Part shown: piece by piece, positions 32,609-37,017 of the stretch
How the letters are laid out: each line of letters begins with the position of its first letter
Position numbering within the stretch: the stretch's first letter is position 1
The notes under the pieces: model-generated
The model's input: only the letters and a program-made list of their open reading frames with translations
What the model was told of the DNA's origin: nothing
The model's database searches: none
Made by a program: the position numbers and the translations under genes
From: Pirellulaceae bacterium
GTDB lineage: Bacteria; Planctomycetota; Planctomycetia; Pirellulales; Pirellulaceae
Assembly: GCA_028280445.1 (NCBI GenBank)
Contig: JANQLU010000095.1
Span: 1 to 37,017 of the forward strand
DNA: 37,017 nt
Reading direction: 5' to 3'

Positions 32609-33697
32609 ATGAATACTACAACGCTGAACCCAACCCAACCTGCTTTGTTTTTAAACGGATTGTCCAACGACGAGATGTACGCTGCCAGCCAGCGACGCGA
32701 TACGGAGTACGATGGTGTTTTTTACCTGGCAGTGAAAACAACTGGGATTTTTTGTCGTCCAAGTTGTCCGGCGCGAATGCCGCTACAAAAAAACGTTTCT
32801 TTCTTTGAAACGACGACCGATTGTCTGTCCGCAGGCTATCGGCCATGCAAAAAATGTCGGCCAATGGAAGTTGCCGGCGCCATGCCACGTTGGCTGGCCG
32901 ATCTCGTCGAGCATTTCCAATCCGACCCGTCACGAAAATGGAATGATCAAGATATCCGCGAATTTGGTGTGGATCCCAAACGAGTCCGACGCTGGTTTCA
33001 GCAAAATCACGGGATCACATTTCATTCGTATTTGCGGAGTCGCCGATTGTCGACAGCGCTGTCGCAATTGTCGTTGGGCGATGATCCTACACAAGTGGCT
33101 TTCGATGCGGGGTATGAGTCACTCAGCGGGTTTCGCGACGCGTTTCAAAAATGGTTTGGCGCAACTCCGGGACGCGCCGTCAAAGGTACGGACAACGGCT
33201 CGATGGTGGTCAACCGGATTCCAACGATCCTTGGTCCGATGGTGGCCGCGGCGTCTGCCGACCGACTTTGGCTGTTGGAGTATGCCGACCGTCGCATGTT
33301 GGAGACTCAATTCAAGCGACTGGCCAAAATCAGCAATTGTCGTTTTTGTCCTGGTGAGAACAAATTGATTCAACAAACGGCAAAACAGATCGACGATTAT
33401 TTCTGCGGCAAGCTTTCCGAGTTTACGATTCCCATGGCTGTCGATGGCACTGAATTTCAACAGCAGGTTTGGAGCGAATTGCTAAAAATTCCTTACGGTA
33501 CTACGACCAGCTACGAGTCGATTGCCAAGACGATCAAAAAACCGAACGCTCAACGCGCGGTGGGCCGAGCCAATGGCGACAATCGAATTGCGATCATGAT
33601 TCCCTGTCATCGTGTGATTCGTTCAGACGGGCAACTGTCCGGTTATGGCGGAGGTTTGCGTCGAAAGCAATGGCTGTTGGATCACGAACGGTCCTGA
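32609..33697 (+). CDS. ada: Ada methyltransferase and adaptive-response regulator
   Basis: Repairs alkylated DNA and switches on the adaptive response. The N-terminal zinc domain carries four cysteines at 49, 53, 80 and 83, in the same spacing as E. coli Ada (38, 42, 69, 72). The first one accepts methyl groups from phosphotriesters. An AraC-type helix-turn-helix follows (about 105-195: RVRRWFQQNHGITFHSYLRS, then DPTQVAFDAGYESLSGFRDA). The C-terminal O6-methylguanine methyltransferase has IPCHRVI, with active Cys333. At 362 residues all three parts are present and no key cysteine is missing. It starts at ATG 32609, divergent from rpe. Confidence 0.96.
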   Translation: MNTTTLNPTQPALFLNGLSNDEMYAASQRRDTEYDGVFYLAVKTTGIFCRPSCPARMPLQKNVSFFETTTDCLSAGYRPCKKCRPMEVAGAMPRWLADLVEHFQSDPSRKWNDQDIREFGVDPKRVRRWFQQNHGITFHSYLRSRRLSTALSQLSLGDDPTQVAFDAGYESLSGFRDAFQKWFGATPGRAVKGTDNGSMVVNRIPTILGPMVAAASADRLWLLEYADRRMLETQFKRLAKISNCRFCPGENKLIQQTAKQIDDYFCGKLSEFTIPMAVDGTEFQQQVWSELLKIPYGTTTSYESIAKTIKKPNAQRAVGRANGDNRIAIMIPCHRVIRSDGQLSGYGGGLRRKQWLLDHERS

Positions 33698-33708
33698 TCA
33701 ATCGATCA

Positions 33709-34563
33709 CTACGGCAGCTGATCGGGACGTTGATAAAACTGGCTTAAATCGATTCCTTTTTCACGCTGTTCATCTTCCAGCAATTTGATGCGGACTTCCA
33801 GACGTCCGACGATGCGGTTGAGTTTTTCCAACAACTCCTGATCGTCTTGTGCACGATCAGGTTTTGGCACGGCCGGATAACTGAGTTGCCGTTGCAAGGC
33901 GCTAAACAGGTAAAGCGGCTCTTTGCCACGATTCGCCAATGCAATTCGACCCTCGCTTTCGCCAAACAGAATCGGGTCGGGGATTTCTGAATCGCTTTGG
34001 CCCAATCGCTGAGTGTTATCAACGTAATACTGCGAATGAACATAAATCAGATCGGCGATATCCACGATGCCGATACGATGCCGAATATTGAGCAACCATT
34101 TCGCCCAGTCCTGGTTGTAGACCGGGTCCAGACTCATGGCTGACAATCCATGATCGTAAGGCAAACGATTGCGACACAAGGTTTCAAACTGAAACATGAA
34201 CATCGAAACCGGATCGGCACTTTGCGAGCGAAATTTCGCTTCGTGCTCCAGAATCGTCGTCGCCATCCGAATATCGAATCGGCCCGTTTCCGATTCGGCT
34301 TGTGCGATCAGGAAAGTTTGAAACGCCGTAAAATAATGGCTCAAACGAGCCATTGCCGTCGACATGCGACCAGCATGGTTTAATTCTGACAGAACGAAAT
34401 CGATAGCTTTCGGCAAATTCGTGGTGGCTAAAATCTCCTGCCGCAGATGTTCCAGCAATTCCTGAATCGGCTGTTCGGGCGACATGCGATGGTTCAGTGC
34501 ATGAAACAAATATGCCTGTTCGACATACTCTTCCTTGGCCAGTCTGTTTCCGTCGTCGGTCAT
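33709..34563 (-). CDS. Unrecognised 284-residue soluble protein
   Basis: I do not recognise this protein. It is hydrophilic, with no signal peptide or membrane helix. The N-terminal two thirds look mainly helical (EEYVEQAYLFHALNHRM, PIQELLEHLRQEILATTNLP), with several Met/Phe-rich amphipathic stretches and a long run of Tyr/Ile (ADLIYVHSQYYVDNTQRLGQ). The last 50 residues (QDDQELLEKLNRIVGRLEVR) can form a coiled coil. It ends 11 bp from the convergent ada stop and starts 40 bp after the esterase, on the same strand. Sigma-regulator, chaperone and scaffold roles are all open. Confidence 0.7.
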   Translation of the reverse strand: MTDDGNRLAKEEYVEQAYLFHALNHRMSPEQPIQELLEHLRQEILATTNLPKAIDFVLSELNHAGRMSTAMARLSHYFTAFQTFLIAQAESETGRFDIRMATTILEHEAKFRSQSADPVSMFMFQFETLCRNRLPYDHGLSAMSLDPVYNQDWAKWLLNIRHRIGIVDIADLIYVHSQYYVDNTQRLGQSDSEIPDPILFGESEGRIALANRGKEPLYLFSALQRQLSYPAVPKPDRAQDDQELLEKLNRIVGRLEVRIKLLEDEQREKGIDLSQFYQRPDQLP

Positions 34564-34603
34564 CGCGAGATTGCCAATCTTTTAAAAAGAAAAACTGATC
34601 GTA

Positions 34604-35593
34604 TCATTTCCCGCTGTTTTTACGAGCAGACGCAGACTTTGCTGACGACGGTTTTTCCTCCAATACCGAGTTGAAAAATTTGACCATCTCATCGACCGTG
34701 TCGGTATTGGAAAACAGGGAAAGGTGAGCGTAACCCTTGTAAACTTTGTGCCGCGATGAAACCTTGGCAGCCAAAAGCGCCGAGTGCATTTTTTGCGAAG
34801 AAGATTTGGGAACGACAGAATCGTCTGCTCCGTGCATAAAAAAAAACGGCGGATCATCCTTGGTGATATAAGTGGTGGGAGAGGCGCGCTTCCAACGTTT
34901 GGGGTCCTCGGCTCGCGTTTTACCCATCCAATAGTGTAATGTTCTGGAGTTGAGATCCAGCCAACTGAATTCACAAGGTGCACCACCGGCCACAACGGCG
35001 CGGACACGTGTTGAAATTTTCCTGTCTTCTTTTGCCACCGGGCCTTCTAAACCATCGTTCGAGTCAGTTGTTCCCAACAGCGAAACCAAATGCCCGCCGG
35101 CGGAATACCCATATGCCACGATTCGATCGGGGTCGATTTTGTATTTTTTGTGATGCTTTCGCATCCAGCGAACGGCGGCTTTAACATCGTGAATTTGTGC
35201 TGGAAATTTATAGTTCGGGGCATGACGGTAATTGATGGCAACCACCCCGTAGCCGTTTTCGACGAATTTCCAGGCATGACGAATCAAATGCCATTTGGCA
35301 CCCGCTCGCCAGGCACCTCCGTGCACGGCCAATACCATCGGAAAAGGTCCGTCGCCATTGGGAATATAGACATCCAATTTCAATTCATAATCTTTGTCAT
35401 CGACCCCTTTGCCCGTTGCGTAAACGATGCCGCCTTTTTTGATTCCGTGTTCACTGCCCAACAGCGGAAACGGTTTGGGTTTGACTTTGATGCCGTTTTG
35501 CGCTAACGCGAATTCAGGATTTGTCGCAATCACAAATCCGACTGTCGTTAAAGCCAGGCAGATAATTCGGATTAAATAGCGGTGCAATGTCAT
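34604..35593 (-). CDS. Secreted alpha/beta-hydrolase, probable carbohydrate or carboxyl esterase (BD-FAE/HSL-like)
   Basis: Exported esterase of 329 residues. The signal peptide (YLIRIICLALTTVGFVIA) precedes the mature start near NPEFALAQ. The oxyanion-hole motif is VLAVHGGAWRAG (about residues 87-98), the nucleophile motif AYGYSAGGH (Ser164), then the acid in MHGADDSVVPKSSS and the His in KGYAHLSLF. This set suits BD-FAE and the hormone-sensitive-lipase class, often working with polysaccharide degradation. I chose ATG 35593, which gives a proper signal peptide. An extended frame to 35632 would overlap the divergent ribBA leader. A Lys-rich Ser/Ala tail ends the protein. Its close, divergent neighbour is ribBA. 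Confidence 0.88.
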   Translation of the reverse strand: MTLHRYLIRIICLALTTVGFVIATNPEFALAQNGIKVKPKPFPLLGSEHGIKKGGIVYATGKGVDDKDYELKLDVYIPNGDGPFPMVLAVHGGAWRAGAKWHLIRHAWKFVENGYGVVAINYRHAPNYKFPAQIHDVKAAVRWMRKHHKKYKIDPDRIVAYGYSAGGHLVSLLGTTDSNDGLEGPVAKEDRKISTRVRAVVAGGAPCEFSWLDLNSRTLHYWMGKTRAEDPKRWKRASPTTYITKDDPPFFFMHGADDSVVPKSSSQKMHSALLAAKVSSRHKVYKGYAHLSLFSNTDTVDEMVKFFNSVLEEKPSSAKSASARKNSGK

Positions 35594-35654
35594 GAATCTG
35601 CTACCAAACACAAGTCGCGCCAATTTGGCCATCGCTCATTTATCGGGACACGTC

Positions 35655-35660
35655 TATAAT
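35655..35660 (+). promoter_or_regulatory. Possible -10 element of the ribBA promoter
   Basis: A perfect TATAAT lies 42 bp upstream of the ribBA start in the 109-bp gap to the divergent esterase. No good TTGACA-like element is at the usual distance (positions 35632-35637 read TCGCTC), so it is a partial match only. I see no FMN riboswitch fold in this short leader. Confidence 0.35.
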
Positions 35661-35702
35661 AAGACCTTTACGCTAACCGCACAAAACGAGTTTCAAAAAC
35701 CG

Positions 35703-36917
35703 ATGTCAGATTCCAGGTTTTCCACGATTCCAGAGGCTGTTGAGGCCATCGCCAATGGTCATGTGATTATTGTTGTTGACGACGAAGATCGCGAAAACGA
35801 AGGCGATTTTGTCTGTGCAGCAGAATTGGCGACGCCTGAAAATATGAATCTGTTGATGAGTGGCCGAGGCGATTTCTGCATGTCGGTTTTGCCGGAAACG
35901 GGTCGTCGCCTTGAACTGACGCCGCTGGTCGAGACCAATAACACGTCGTTGGGAACGGCATTCGTAACGCCGTTGGATCACAAATCGGCAAAAACTGGAA
36001 TTACGGCGGATGAACGTGCCACTTGCGTTCGTGCAATCGCGGACTCCAAATCTCGCCCCACCGATTTTGTCCGGCCTGGGCATGTGCATTTGTTGATCGC
36101 CAAAGAGGGTGGCGTGCTTCGCCGTGCAGGTCACACCGAGGCGGCTGTCGATTTGGCGCGAATGGCCGGTTTGCAACCTGCTGGAGTGATTTGCGAAGTG
36201 CTCGATGAGACTGGCGACCGCGCCACGCGCGACCAGCTGTTTGAGATTGCGACCCAAAATAATTTACACATCATTACAATCGAAGAATTGATCGCCTATC
36301 GAAGGGTAAGCGAAAAATTGGTTGCTGTCGAAGCGTCTACCAAATTGCCAACCAAGTACGGCGAATTCAAACTTGTTTCCTACCACGTTAAATACGAAGA
36401 CCAGCAACCGATTGCACTGGTGATGGGTGAACCCAGCGAAGGAAACCAGGCACCGTTGGTTCGAATGCACTCTAGCTGTTTTACCGGCGACTTGATCGCT
36501 TCGTTGCGTTGCGATTGTGGCGACCAATTGGATCTCGCGCTCAAAATGATCAGTCGAGAAGGCTACGGAGTGCTCGTATATTTGCCGCAAGAAGGCCGCG
36601 GTATCGGGTTGACTCAAAAGATCAAAGCGTATGCGTTGCAAGATCAAGGGTTCGATACTGTCGAAGCGAATCACAAGCTGGGTTTCAAAGCGGACATGCG
36701 CGACTATGGCATCGGCATCCAGATTTTGAAAGATTTGGGACTCAAGCAAATTCGTTTGTTGACCAACAATCCCAAGAAAACCGAAGCGTTCAATTTGCGC
36801 GGGTTTGACCTCGAGGTGGTTGATCAAGTGCCCATCTTGCCGCCAATCAACGAACACAACGCTGACTATCTTGCTACCAAGCGTGACAAAATGGGTCACG
36901 ATCTCCCAGGCGAATAA
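35703..36917 (+). CDS. ribBA: Bifunctional 3,4-dihydroxy-2-butanone-4-phosphate synthase / GTP cyclohydrolase II
   Basis: Makes both starting blocks of riboflavin: the four-carbon unit from ribulose 5-phosphate and the pyrimidine precursor from GTP. The RibB half (residues 1-205) has VDDEDRENEGDFVCAAELAT, RGDFCMSVL and AGHTEAAVDLARMAGL. The RibA half (about 210-404) has MHSSCFTGDLIASLRCDCGD with its three zinc cysteines, and LPQEGRGIGLTQKIKAYALQ. At 404 residues it has the standard fusion length. ATG 35703 fits the usual short RibB leader; an in-frame ATG at 35592 would add 37 residues overlapping the promoter and the esterase start. Confidence 0.95.
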   Translation: MSDSRFSTIPEAVEAIANGHVIIVVDDEDRENEGDFVCAAELATPENMNLLMSGRGDFCMSVLPETGRRLELTPLVETNNTSLGTAFVTPLDHKSAKTGITADERATCVRAIADSKSRPTDFVRPGHVHLLIAKEGGVLRRAGHTEAAVDLARMAGLQPAGVICEVLDETGDRATRDQLFEIATQNNLHIITIEELIAYRRVSEKLVAVEASTKLPTKYGEFKLVSYHVKYEDQQPIALVMGEPSEGNQAPLVRMHSSCFTGDLIASLRCDCGDQLDLALKMISREGYGVLVYLPQEGRGIGLTQKIKAYALQDQGFDTVEANHKLGFKADMRDYGIGIQILKDLGLKQIRLLTNNPKKTEAFNLRGFDLEVVDQVPILPPINEHNADYLATKRDKMGHDLPGE

Positions 36918-36984
36918 AAGGGATCGGGTCGGGAGTCTTTTCTTGGTGTAGGAAACTTCACCTTTGTCCATGGCAAAGCTACCC

Positions 36985-36997
36985 GTGAGCGGCAAGG
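36985..36997. repeat. Family-1 arm fragment at the window end
   Basis: GTGAGCGGCAAGG, the outer 13 bases of the family-1 arm, sits 67 bp after ribBA and is followed by unrelated sequence. It is either a degenerate copy or the left part of a copy whose partner lies outside the window. Confidence 0.6.
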
Positions 36998-37017
36998 TAG
37001 TGTTGATTCAATGTGAG

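Noticed and set aside
35594..35702. FMN riboswitch before ribBA
   Set aside because: The 109-bp gap to the divergent esterase gene is too short for an FMN aptamer plus promoter, and I see none of its conserved elements.
1..37017. tRNA, rRNA, phage or transposase genes
   Set aside because: No reading frame matches a transposase, integrase or phage protein, and I see no tRNA-like fold or rRNA block, though I could not run a dedicated search.

Overview
This 37 kb stretch most likely comes from a planctomycete (Planctomycetota, Pirellulales-like). The support is an ECF sigma factor divergent from a Ser/Thr kinase with an acidic N-terminal extension and a polytopic C-terminus, a secreted Cys-type sulfatase, an MJ0042-type zinc-ribbon membrane protein, a NatB permease fused to a CPBP protease, loosely packed genes with few strong Shine-Dalgarno sites, and several palindromic intergenic repeat families. 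This placement is inferred from gene content. I see no rRNA, tRNA, phage, IS transposase or CRISPR array.

Layout. 1-8.8 kb: mobA, rsfS, a small lipid-anchored or single-TM protein, a threonine/serine dehydratase, a mosaic of repeats, pdxH, a DinB-like protein, a sulfatase, a very arginine-rich secreted protein, and a PncC/CinA-type amidohydrolase. 8.8-12.2 kb: a 26-residue candidate membrane peptide with its own terminator, an ECF sigma factor, and a large divergent Ser/Thr kinase with a six-helix membrane tail. 12.3-20.8 kb: a plus-strand block with pyruvate dehydrogenase E1 and E2, an ankyrin protein 11 bp behind E2, argB-argF with only 2 bp between them, and rph. 20.8-32.4 kb: a long minus-strand run with rpe, accD, a divergent Ser/Thr kinase, a NatA/NatB-type ABC exporter (the permease carries a CPBP protease domain), two TatA/B-family genes, a TrkA-C domain membrane protein, an RND exporter and a zinc-ribbon membrane protein. 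32.6-37.0 kb: ada, an unrecognised protein, a secreted esterase, and ribBA.

How the genes fit together. Most are housekeeping: E1/E2 make acetyl-CoA and AccD belongs to the carboxylase that commits it to fatty acids. ArgB/ArgF make arginine, PdxH makes pyridoxal phosphate, RibBA starts riboflavin synthesis, and Rpe serves the pentose phosphate pathway. Cell-surface functions cluster at 21-30 kb (Tat, RND, ABC, TrkA-C). No E3 (lpd), tatC, accA or sulfatase-maturing enzyme is present in the window.

I did not find a convincing new defence or biosynthetic system. The most distinctive signals are: (i) repeats that supply the stop codons of two genes and occupy every convergent gene junction with enough room; (ii) the arginine-rich secreted protein; (iii) the 26-residue membrane peptide gene; (iv) the pairing of an ankyrin gene with the pyruvate dehydrogenase genes.
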